Notes under the pieces: generated by a model
What the model saw: only the letters and a program-made list of their open reading frames with translations
Told to the model about the DNA's origin: nothing
The model's database searches: none
In this document: positions 1-7,108 of the stretch, piece by piece
Numbering within the stretch: the first letter of the stretch is position 1
Layout: each line of letters opens with the position of its first letter
Made by a program: the position numbers and the translations under genes
Source of the DNA: Bacteroidota bacterium
GTDB taxonomy: Bacteria > Bacteroidota > Ignavibacteria > Ignavibacteriales > Ignavibacteriaceae
Length of the DNA stretch: 12,186 bases
Assembly (NCBI GenBank): GCA_023406915.1
Contig: JAEXTR010000071.1
Location: 1-12,186, forward strand
Direction of reading: 5' to 3'

Positions 1-1788
1 CTTGCTCTGTTCACATTTGTTTCCTTAACCCTTTATCCCTGCACAAACTTCATCGTTACAAAAGGCGCCAGCACAGATGGTTCCACCATGGTAACCTATA
101 CTGCTGATTCCTACACGTTTTACGGAACCCTCTATCACAGTCTCCCTGGCGTATACCCGGAGGGAACTATGGTGAAGATTTATGAATGGGATACCGGAAA
201 ATACCTCGGTTCAATCAAACAGGCTTCCCAGATTTATAATGTTATTGGCAATATGAATGAATTCCAGGTTGTGATTGGTGAAACTACCTTTGGCGGCAGG
301 GAAGAGCTCGTTGACCCTAAAGGCGTAATGGATTACGGCAGTCTGATCTACATTGCCCTGCAAAGATCAAAAACCGCACGGGAAGCAATCAAAATCATGA
401 CTGATCTTGTTGAAGAATACGGTTACTACAGCTCTGGTGAATCCTTCTCAATCGCTGATCCTAACGAAGCCTGGATCATGGAGATGATCGGAAAAGGTCC
501 CAATAATAAGGGTGCTGTGTGGGTCGCCGTACGCATCCCGGATGGATACGTTTCCGGACATGCAAATCAGGCAAGAATTACTCAGTTCCCGCTGAATGAT
601 CCTGAAAACTGTCTCTATGCTAAAGACGTAATCTCCTTCGCACGTCAGAAGGGATACTTCGATGGCAAGGATGCCGATTTCTCATTCTCTGATGCATATG
701 CACCTCTTGATTTTGGCGCAGTCCGGTTCTGTGACGCCCGCGTTTGGTCACTCTTCCGCAGATGCAATAGCTCAATGGACAAATATATCTCCTACATCCA
801 GGGTGAAAACCTTGATCGTATGCCCCTCTATATTAAACCAGATAAAAAACTCTCCGTGCATGACGTTATGGAACTGATGAGAGACCATTATGAAGGTACT
901 CCGTTAGATATGACCAAAGGTATTGCAGCAGGTCCGTATGGCTCCCCCTATCGCTGGCGCCCGCTTACCTGGAGTGCTGACGGTAATGAATATTTTAACG
1001 AAAGACCTATCTCAACCCCGCAGACTGGATTCTCCTTTATTTCTCAGTCCAGAGCCCACCTCCCCCGTGAAATCGGTGGCGTACTCTGGTTCGGGCTTGA
1101 TGATACCTATATGACCGTGTATGTGCCCATGTACACAAATATGACCCGCATCCCGAAACAGTATGCAGCAGGTACCGGCTCCATGACGCAGTTTACCTGG
1201 GAATCCGCTTTCTGGATTTTTAATTTCGTGGCAAACTATGCCTATCCTAAGTATAGCCTGATTATGCCGGACATCCAACAGGTGCAGAACGAACTGGAAG
1301 GAAAATTCCTTTCCCGTCAGGCAGATATTGAACAAGCTGCAACTGCACTCCTGAAAAATTCCCGCGGTGAAGCGGTCGAATATCTGACTGAGTATTCCAA
1401 CTCAATGGCACAATACACACTGACCCGTTGGAAATCTCTCGGTGAATTTCTCGTGATGAAGTATAATGATGGCATTTTGAAAGATGAATTCGGTCGTCCC
1501 AAAAACCCTGGATATCCGGAAGCTTTCAGAAAACAGATGGCTGCCGAAGCAGGTGATGCTCTGAAAATGCGTGAACTCCCCATTCCAATGGCGGACCGTT
1601 TCCGCGAAGCAATGCTGAAGGGTGACCGCGAACTTGAAGCCGGTAATTATGCTGAAGCTAAAAAAGCGTATGAAGCCGCACAGAAAATCAACCCGAATGT
1701 TGACTCTGTAGCAAATAAAATTGAAACGCTCAATAACCTGATCAACGAACTCGATCAGGTCAAAAGCAAATACTTCCCCAAGAAGTAA
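1..1788 (+). CDS. C69-family secreted dipeptidase, 5'-truncated by the window edge, with C-terminal TPR-like tail
   Basis: The reading frame is open from base 1, so the start codon lies upstream; 595 residues are visible. The first 13 residues are hydrophobic and look like the end of a signal peptide. Cys14 follows, in PCTNFIVTKGASTDGST. This is the typical N-terminus of peptidase family C69, in which the Cys is the N-terminal nucleophile exposed by processing (family knowledge). Other family motifs are GETTFGGREEL (about 93-103), ADPNEAWIMEMIGKG (about 152-166) and RIPDGYVSGHANQARI (about 178-193). C69 enzymes hydrolyse dipeptides. Here the enzyme is probably exported and would act in the periplasm or outside the cell, supplying amino acids (inference). 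The last 60 residues or so are charged and helical and contain one TPR-like unit, GNYAEAKKAYEAAQKINP, before a lysine-rich end. A strong terminator lies about 10 bases after the stop. The family is clear; the substrate is not. Confidence 0.93.
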   Translation, partial: LALFTFVSLTLYPCTNFIVTKGASTDGSTMVTYTADSYTFYGTLYHSLPGVYPEGTMVKIYEWDTGKYLGSIKQASQIYNVIGNMNEFQVVIGETTFGGREELVDPKGVMDYGSLIYIALQRSKTAREAIKIMTDLVEEYGYYSSGESFSIADPNEAWIMEMIGKGPNNKGAVWVAVRIPDGYVSGHANQARITQFPLNDPENCLYAKDVISFARQKGYFDGKDADFSFSDAYAPLDFGAVRFCDARVWSLFRRCNSSMDKYISYIQGENLDRMPLYIKPDKKLSVHDVMELMRDHYEGTPLDMTKGIAAGPYGSPYRWRPLTWSADGNEYFNERPISTPQTGFSFISQSRAHLPREIGGVLWFGLDDTYMTVYVPMYTNMTRIPKQYAAGTGSMTQFTWESAFWIFNFVANYAYPKYSLIMPDIQQVQNELEGKFLSRQADIEQAATALLKNSRGEAVEYLTEYSNSMAQYTLTRWKSLGEFLVMKYNDGILKDEFGRPKNPGYPEAFRKQMAAEAGDALKMRELPIPMADRFREAMLKGDRELEAGNYAEAKKAYEAAQKINPNVDSVANKIETLNNLINELDQVKSKYFPKK

Positions 1789-1797
1789 CCCGTTTGT

Positions 1798-1832
1798 AAA
1801 AAGGCCTCCCGAACCCCGGGAGGCTTTTTTTT
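1798..1832 (+). terminator. Intrinsic terminator of the dipeptidase gene
   Basis: A 7-bp GC-rich stem (GCCTCCC at 1804-1810 with GGGAGGC at 1818-1824) encloses a 7-base loop. An A-run precedes it and eight T residues follow. The A-run can pair with the T-run, so the hairpin could also work in the reverse direction. It separates the dipeptidase from the chemoreceptor gene. Confidence 0.93.
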
Positions 1833-1911
1833 ATTTTTCCACTTCCCTACACTAAAAACTCCTCCCATATCCTTCGATAATTCAGAGTAAAATAATCATA
1901 GAAGGCTTCAC

Positions 1912-3813
1912 ATGAATTTCTTGAAAAACTTCACAGTTCAAGGTAAGTTTTTACTGTTAATCACTGTCCCTATTCTGCTCATTGTAGCAGGGATACTCTT
2001 CTTTCCTGCCGCAGAAGGTCAAACCGGCGTGGCGGTGTTACCATTGATAATTGCTTTAGTTATCGCAGCATTAATTGCTTTTGCAATATCCGGTTACATT
2101 ACCCGTCCGGTCAGTATGCTCATGCAGGCTGTTTCAGGTGATGATTCCTCAAACGCACAACGCTTCACTTATGAGTCCCAGGACGAATTTGGTAAGCTGT
2201 CAGTCTCATTCAATACTATGATGGATCAGGCATCTCAGGGTGTGCGTGGTAACCGCGTTCTCCAAAAGCTCTTTCAGACGACCGCGCTGGAGACTGATGA
2301 AAAGAAAATCAACCAATTGCTGGTCGAAGCCGCTAAAGATTATTTTCAAACAAAATATGCAGCCTTTGGCGTCTTTGAAGCTGGCTCAAAAAAGCTGAGC
2401 GATTTTTATCAGTCAGGCATCACCCCTGCTGAAATTCAGCGAATGGGTCACTACCCCGAAGGAAAAGGCCTCCTTGGTCTGATCCATGAAACCCGCCAAA
2501 CTCTCAGGTCTGATGATCTGAAGAAGCACCCCCGCTCCTTCGGCTTCCCCTCAGGACACCCGGAAATGAAAACCCTTCTCGCAGCACCCATCATCCTGAA
2601 TGGTGTTTCGCTGGGGAATATCTACGTATCAGAAAAAACAAACGGCGCTCAGTTCTCCCCAAATGATGAGCACGCAATTAACCTGTTTGCCGCAATCTGC
2701 GCCCTGATTATTGATCAGAAACAGAAGAACAAAAAAATTGAAGAGAATAAAAAAATTCTCGAAAACGAAGTGAAGCTGATAGGAAAAGTTGTTGCCGCTA
2801 TCTCTGCGGGTGATCTGACTCTTGACCTCGATGAAAAATCTGATTCGCAGGATATTGTTTTACTCAAGTCAGACATTAATAAAATGGTGCAGAACCTAAG
2901 CGCACTTATTTACCAGGTGCTTGAGGCAGTACAGGCCACCGCAAGTGCCGCAACTCAGATATCCTCTAGCTCTGAGGAAATGGCTGCCGGCGCTCAGCAG
3001 CAAAGCACACAGGTTGGCGAAGTGGCGGCTGCCGTTGAACAAATGACCCGCACCATCATGTCAACTACGCGGAATATCACCCAGACCTCAGAGAATGCAA
3101 AGAATGCAATGCGCATTGCGAAGGAAGGCGATGAAGCCGTACAAAGAACCATCGATGGAATTGGTAGAATCGCCGCAGTGGTTTCCCGAGCCGCAACTAC
3201 TATCCAGGAACTCGGTCAGAGCAGTGATCAGATCGGCGCAATCATCCAGGTGATCGATGATATCGCAGACCAGACCAACCTGCTTGCCCTTAACGCAGCC
3301 ATTGAAGCCGCCCGCGCCGGTGAACAGGGAAGAGGCTTTGCCGTGGTTGCCGATGAAGTCCGGAAACTTGCAGAGCGCACTACCAAGGCCACCAAAGAGA
3401 TCGCTGATATGATCAAAAAGATCCAGAGCGATACAAAGGAAGCAGTTGATTCCATCACCGAAGGCACCAAGGAAGTGGAGCTCGGGAAATCCCTTGCCGC
3501 ATCAGCCGGCGAATCCCTCAGTATGATCATCAAAGGATCTGCTGAGGTGGTAGACCTCTCATCCCAGGTTGCTGCATCCAGTGAAGAGCAGTCAGCCTCT
3601 GCTGAACAGATCACCCATAATATCGAATCAATCAGCACGGTTACCAATGAATCTGCTCAGGGCGTACAGCAGATCGCCATGGCAACAGAGGACCTCAACC
3701 GCCTTACAGAAAACCTGCAATACCTCATCGGTCAGTTCAAACTGAAAATGGAAGAGCACTCCTCTTCACCTGGCAGGGCATCCGCACCTGGCGGACGCAG
3801 GTACCTCAACTAA
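1912..3813 (+). CDS. Methyl-accepting chemotaxis protein with cytoplasmic GAF sensor (TM-TM-HAMP-GAF-HAMP-like-MCP signal)
   Basis: This 633-residue inner-membrane chemoreceptor should signal to a CheA/CheW array. Two hydrophobic segments (about 12-31 and 41-63) are joined by a loop of only about nine residues, so there is no periplasmic ligand-binding domain. A HAMP domain follows (about 61-112; Pro65 and the DEFGKL signature at 91-96). Next is a GAF domain (about 113-270) with GKGLLGLIHETRQTLRSDD and GFPSGHPEM. A second HAMP-like stretch (about 287-335, AISAGDLTLDLDE) leads into the long coiled-coil signalling domain. Its conserved hairpin tip is at about 453-488, including NLLALNAAIEAARAGEQGRG. 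Sensing is therefore probably cytoplasmic through GAF; the ligand is unknown. The C-terminus (SSSPGRASAPGGRRYLN) is flexible and lacks an obvious CheR/CheB-docking pentapeptide. GAAGG at 1901-1905, six bases before the ATG, supports the start. No other chemotaxis gene is adjacent, so this is an orphan receptor within the window. Confidence 0.96.
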   Translation: MNFLKNFTVQGKFLLLITVPILLIVAGILFFPAAEGQTGVAVLPLIIALVIAALIAFAISGYITRPVSMLMQAVSGDDSSNAQRFTYESQDEFGKLSVSFNTMMDQASQGVRGNRVLQKLFQTTALETDEKKINQLLVEAAKDYFQTKYAAFGVFEAGSKKLSDFYQSGITPAEIQRMGHYPEGKGLLGLIHETRQTLRSDDLKKHPRSFGFPSGHPEMKTLLAAPIILNGVSLGNIYVSEKTNGAQFSPNDEHAINLFAAICALIIDQKQKNKKIEENKKILENEVKLIGKVVAAISAGDLTLDLDEKSDSQDIVLLKSDINKMVQNLSALIYQVLEAVQATASAATQISSSSEEMAAGAQQQSTQVGEVAAAVEQMTRTIMSTTRNITQTSENAKNAMRIAKEGDEAVQRTIDGIGRIAAVVSRAATTIQELGQSSDQIGAIIQVIDDIADQTNLLALNAAIEAARAGEQGRGFAVVADEVRKLAERTTKATKEIADMIKKIQSDTKEAVDSITEGTKEVELGKSLAASAGESLSMIIKGSAEVVDLSSQVAASSEEQSASAEQITHNIESISTVTNESAQGVQQIAMATEDLNRLTENLQYLIGQFKLKMEEHSSSPGRASAPGGRRYLN

Positions 3814-3827
3814 CCAAACCAATTCTC

Positions 3828-3859
3828 ACCAGGTGCCTCCCCGGGCACCTGGTTTTTTT
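3828..3859 (+). terminator. Intrinsic terminator of the chemoreceptor gene
   Basis: A near-perfect hairpin has arms CCAGGTGCC (3829-3837) and GGCACCTGG (3844-3852), with a further A-T pair at the base, a 6-base loop and seven T residues at 3853-3859. It begins 15 bases after the stop codon and isolates the chemoreceptor as a single-gene unit. Confidence 0.95.
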
Positions 3860-3998
3860 ATCCCATCCTTCGCTGGTTTACCCACCTACGATGGGCGGAA
3901 TCCTACGCGTGTGGGGGAGTCATTCCCATTCTGTTCTAATATTATCCTGTTTTTTTTACAAAAAAATCTCTATCTTATAAACTCTTCTTAATTCACTT

Positions 3999-4012
3999 CA
4001 TCACGAGTGATG
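3999..4012. repeat. Perfect short inverted repeat CATCAC-GA-GTGATG upstream of the secreted-protein gene
   Basis: Two perfect 6-base arms flank a 2-base centre. The repeat sits 37 bases before the preferred GTG start at 4049 and contains an alternative in-frame ATG (4010). A TTTACA at 3955-3960 and a TATAAA at 3976-3981 lie just upstream, but their spacing of 15 is short for a promoter. The repeat could be an operator or could arise by chance; position is the only support. Confidence 0.3.
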
Positions 4013-4038
4013 TTTTTGTTAAATTTTTTCCGCAATTC

Positions 4039-4045
4039 GGGAGGA
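4039..4045 (+). promoter_or_regulatory. Ribosome-binding site that decides the start of the secreted protein
   Basis: GGGAGGA is the strongest Shine-Dalgarno-like match near this gene. Its GGAGG core (4040-4044) lies four bases before GTG 4049, slightly close but usable. The alternative starts GTG 4007 and ATG 4010 have no comparable site upstream. Starting at 4049 gives a classical signal peptide (MRKTLPLLLVMLLLSS), whereas the upstream starts add about 14 residues with a poorer n-region. Confidence 0.6.
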
Positions 4046-4048
4046 AAT

Positions 4049-6946
4049 GTGAGAAAGACTCTTCCTTTATTATTGGTTATGTTGCTGTTGTCATCAGCTT
4101 CGCTCTTCGGTCAGGCATACTCAGGCCCGGCTGATGGAAATATTCCGGGCGGGGTAACTGTCAGCACCAACAGCTTTAACCAGATGCAACCCTTGAAAGA
4201 ACCCAGAGAAGACCTGATCCATAAAAACAAGTCACCTCTGAAACCCGAGCCATTTTTTGTTGATGGTCTTCCGGTTATCGATGGAAGGGATGTACACGTT
4301 GAATATGAACCTCAGGCTTCACACAGTACTGAGAGTGTTGTATTACTGAAAGATTTTCTGGGATTGACTCAGACAAACTCTATCCCTCCGGATCCTTATA
4401 TCGCTGCTGGTCCTAATCACCTCGTGGCTACAGTCAATACAGACTTCGGTATCTATGATAAAAATGGCAACCTCCTCAAGAGAATTTCCGCTGATTCCTG
4501 GTACAATTCTGTGCTTCCGGGTGCTTCACCATTTGATCCTAAAGTGCTGTATGATCATTACGCAAACCGCTGGATCATGGTTTGGCTCCATCAGTCAGAT
4601 AACCCCATGAAATCCTACTTCCTGATCTCTGTATCTGACGATGATAATCCCCTCGGTACATGGTTTAACTGGGCAATGCCTGGCGATCTCAATGGTACCA
4701 CCCAGGTATCTAACTGGTCAGATTACCAGGGTGTCGGATATGATGATAAGGCTCTCTATATTACAGCCAATCAGTTCGGCTATAATAATACTGGTTACAA
4801 TTATGTAAAGATCAGAATTATCCCCAAATCAGGTATCTATGGTACCACCCCTGGCCGCGTTGACTGGAAAGACCTCTGGGATATCAGATATCCTTCAAAC
4901 GCAAACCGCGTATTCAATATCCGCCCGTCACTTACCTGGACTTCGTCCGGAAACAAATACCATCTCGTTCATGTACCGAATGGTGGCGGAAATATTTTTG
5001 TCCTGTATACTATTAATGATCCGATTGGTACCCCTACTTTGACCGGTACCAACGTTCCTGTTGCAACCTTCCAGGCTGCACCAAACGCCAACCAGCTTGG
5101 TGGCGGTACTCCTCTGCTCGAGGGGGGCGGTTCAAACCTCAGACATGAACCTTCTTACTACGATGGCTATCTGCATACTTCTATCTCAATTCGCAACCCT
5201 CTGGGTGCTGCATACTCAGCATTAAAGTATGTGAAGATCGATGCAAACACCAGTACCGCAGCGCAGGATTTCTCCTACGGTGCAGTAGGATATTGGCATA
5301 TTTATTCGATCTGCGGTGTTGATAAAAATGGTAATGTCGCTGTTACCTACAGCCGTTCCGGTGATAATGAATACGCAGGCGCTTACTACTCAGCCCGTCT
5401 CGGTACCGATCCTAACGGTTTCCGTGGCACATGGGAGCTCCAGTCAGGTAAGGCCAACTACATTAAAACTTTTGGCGGTGACAGAAACCGCTGGGGTGAC
5501 TATAATGGTCTGTGGCTTGATCCCTCTACAAAGGAAACATTCTGGATGCTGACTGAATACGCTGCCGCAGTGAATACCTGGGGCAACTGGATCGGTCATG
5601 TCCGTGTATCGCCGTACGCAGGTCCTTACCTCTTTACCAAAACTGATTCTCTCCACTTTGGAGCAGTTGAAATCACTGATGCTGAAACCCTCTCCGTGAA
5701 GGTGCAGAATCTTGGTGATGCAGCAGTAAACATTTCTAATATCACGAATGCTAATGCTGCCTTCAAGCTGCTGACGCAGCTCACTTATCCGCTGACGCTT
5801 GCTCCGGATGATTCACTCGAACTTTCAGTTGAATTCAAACCTACTGTTCATGCAGCCGTCAATGATACCCTCCGGTTCGTATCAAACAGCGCAACTGCAT
5901 TCGGTATACCGCTCCGCGCAGTCGGATACAAAATTGATGCAGCACAGAACAGAGTCATGTATGCTGTGGCTCCTGTCTCTCAGGGCACGACCTACACGCT
6001 GAACACAACTTCAGGTGCAGCAACTTCACTGGGTAAGACAAACTTCGCTGATATCTTCGGTTTGGCTGTCCATCCTAAAACAGGAATCATCTATGGTGTT
6101 CGTTCCACCAACCCTACAGAGGTTGTCAGGATGAGTGGTACACTGGGTGATGCCTATACCCTGGGTTACATCAATACTCCTGCTCTCGAAACCTGTGCAT
6201 TCGATACCGGCGGTACGTTCTATCTTGCTACCCGTCTGGGTGCACTCTATACCCTGGACCTCGAATCTGGTGTTGTTGACTCAATGTTTGTAATCAAAAC
6301 TCCTGTCAGCTCCATTGCATTCCATCCGCAGACCAACCAATTGTATGCTTCTGTGTACAAGGCGCTCGGTGCAGGACGTGATAAACTGGTTAAGGTCAAC
6401 ATCACAACTGGTGACACTACTGAAATCGGCGCGACCGGTCTCACAAGTGTTACAGACGAGATTGAATTTGATCAGACTGGTCAGTTGTATGGTCTCCGTA
6501 CCAATGCAGGCAAATCTGATTTCTTCAAAATCAATCTTACTACAGGTGCAGGTACACTCCTCTCAACCCTCACTGAAGGTGTGTATACAGCTATGGCATA
6601 CCAGTCTTATGAACCCGTTTCTGTCCGCAAGGATGAAAACGGCGTGCTTCCGTCAGACTTTGTATTGTCACAGAACTATCCTAACCCGTTCAACCCCAGC
6701 ACTACCATCAGCTTCTCTATTCCTGCTGCTGCTCAGGTAAAACTGGTTGTGTACAACCTCCTGGGTGAAACAGTTACCACGCTGGTGAACCAGCAGATGG
6801 GTGCAGGCACCTATCAGGTAAACTGGAATGTGGAAGATGCTTCCGGTGCAAAGCTCACCAGTGGTATTTACTTCTATGAATTGCGTGCTGATGCTGGAAA
6901 CGGCAATCAGTACTCATCCATGAAAAAGATGGTCGTGTTAAAATAA
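4049..6946 (+). CDS. Large secreted T9SS cargo protein with ASH-like and propeller-like domains and type A sorting domain
   Basis: Read from GTG 4049 the protein has 965 residues (979 from GTG 4007). The N-terminus is a Sec signal peptide, with cleavage likely near FGQA at about residue 20-23. Residues about 94-526 form a secreted-type domain rich in aromatic, Gly and Asp residues, with motifs such as DPYIAAGPNHLV, YDHYANRWIMVWL and GDRNRWGDYNGLWLDPS. It resembles propeller or sialidase-like folds of uncharacterised exported proteins; I see no catalytic set. Residues about 530-626 look like an ASH/'choice-of-anchor D' immunoglobulin-like domain (LHFGAVEITDAETLSVKVQN, VEFKPT). Residues about 630-852 are repetitive and beta-propeller-like (LAVHPKTGIIYGVRS, AFHPQTNQLYASV), similar in style to DUF4394-type domains. 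The C-terminus (about 876-965) is a T9SS type A sorting domain: NYPNPFNPSTTISFSIP, VYNLLGETVTTLV, SGIYFYELR and a basic end. The protein is probably exported by Sec and then T9SS to the surface or medium. Adhesion or polymer binding is a guess. Confidence 0.9.
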   Translation: MRKTLPLLLVMLLLSSASLFGQAYSGPADGNIPGGVTVSTNSFNQMQPLKEPREDLIHKNKSPLKPEPFFVDGLPVIDGRDVHVEYEPQASHSTESVVLLKDFLGLTQTNSIPPDPYIAAGPNHLVATVNTDFGIYDKNGNLLKRISADSWYNSVLPGASPFDPKVLYDHYANRWIMVWLHQSDNPMKSYFLISVSDDDNPLGTWFNWAMPGDLNGTTQVSNWSDYQGVGYDDKALYITANQFGYNNTGYNYVKIRIIPKSGIYGTTPGRVDWKDLWDIRYPSNANRVFNIRPSLTWTSSGNKYHLVHVPNGGGNIFVLYTINDPIGTPTLTGTNVPVATFQAAPNANQLGGGTPLLEGGGSNLRHEPSYYDGYLHTSISIRNPLGAAYSALKYVKIDANTSTAAQDFSYGAVGYWHIYSICGVDKNGNVAVTYSRSGDNEYAGAYYSARLGTDPNGFRGTWELQSGKANYIKTFGGDRNRWGDYNGLWLDPSTKETFWMLTEYAAAVNTWGNWIGHVRVSPYAGPYLFTKTDSLHFGAVEITDAETLSVKVQNLGDAAVNISNITNANAAFKLLTQLTYPLTLAPDDSLELSVEFKPTVHAAVNDTLRFVSNSATAFGIPLRAVGYKIDAAQNRVMYAVAPVSQGTTYTLNTTSGAATSLGKTNFADIFGLAVHPKTGIIYGVRSTNPTEVVRMSGTLGDAYTLGYINTPALETCAFDTGGTFYLATRLGALYTLDLESGVVDSMFVIKTPVSSIAFHPQTNQLYASVYKALGAGRDKLVKVNITTGDTTEIGATGLTSVTDEIEFDQTGQLYGLRTNAGKSDFFKINLTTGAGTLLSTLTEGVYTAMAYQSYEPVSVRKDENGVLPSDFVLSQNYPNPFNPSTTISFSIPAAAQVKLVVYNLLGETVTTLVNQQMGAGTYQVNWNVEDASGAKLTSGIYFYELRADAGNGNQYSSMKKMVVLK

Positions 6947-6969
6947 CCTGACCTCAGATTTTCATTTCA

Positions 6970-7004
6970 GCCACCTCCGGTCTCTCCGGGGGTGGCTTTT
7001 TTTT
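6970..7004 (+). terminator. Intrinsic terminator of the secreted-protein gene
   Basis: An 11-bp stem pairs 6970-6980 (GCCACCTCCGG) with 6986-6996 (CCGGGGGTGGC, one G-T pair) around a 5-base loop. Eight T residues follow at 6997-7004. It starts 23 bases after the stop codon. Confidence 0.95.
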
Positions 7005-7033
7005 GCAATCACCTCATTCCAACCCCAGGGAGA

Positions 7034-7062
7034 TTGCAGTTTTTCTAAAAAATTTGTATACT
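7034..7062 (+). promoter_or_regulatory. Possible housekeeping-type promoter for the PAS kinase operon
   Basis: TTGCAG (7034-7039) and TATACT (7057-7062) are separated by exactly 17 bases, in AT-rich DNA between the preceding terminator and the kinase ATG 46 bases downstream. The -10 box matches five of six consensus positions, but the -35 matches only three. No clear Bacteroidota-type TAnnTTTG box was found here. Since the preceding gene ends in a strong terminator, a promoter is expected in this gap. Confidence 0.4.
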
Positions 7063-7108
7063 GTTTTGCTTTCTGAAACAATCTTTATTAGTTTTTTTGG
7101 ATTTTTGA

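Noticed and set aside
1012..1335. Minus-strand open frame of 107 codons opposite the dipeptidase
   Set aside because: The + strand frame here encodes conserved dipeptidase sequence, and the antisense product looks like a chance reading.
3228..3647. Minus-strand open frame of 139 codons inside the chemoreceptor signalling domain
   Set aside because: It mirrors the codon pattern of a highly conserved coding region on the + strand, its product is Ser/Ala-rich with no recognisable domain, and it has no independent context.
3861..3998. Intergenic stretch before the secreted-protein gene as a possible small RNA or riboswitch
   Set aside because: Only weak 4-5 bp pairings are visible and no known riboswitch core was recognised; the sequence looks like an ordinary leader or promoter region.
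6315..6740. Plus-strand open frame of 141 codons in another phase inside the secreted-protein gene
   Set aside because: It lies entirely within the propeller and sorting-domain coding region, whose protein sequence is clearly real; the alternative product shows no domain.
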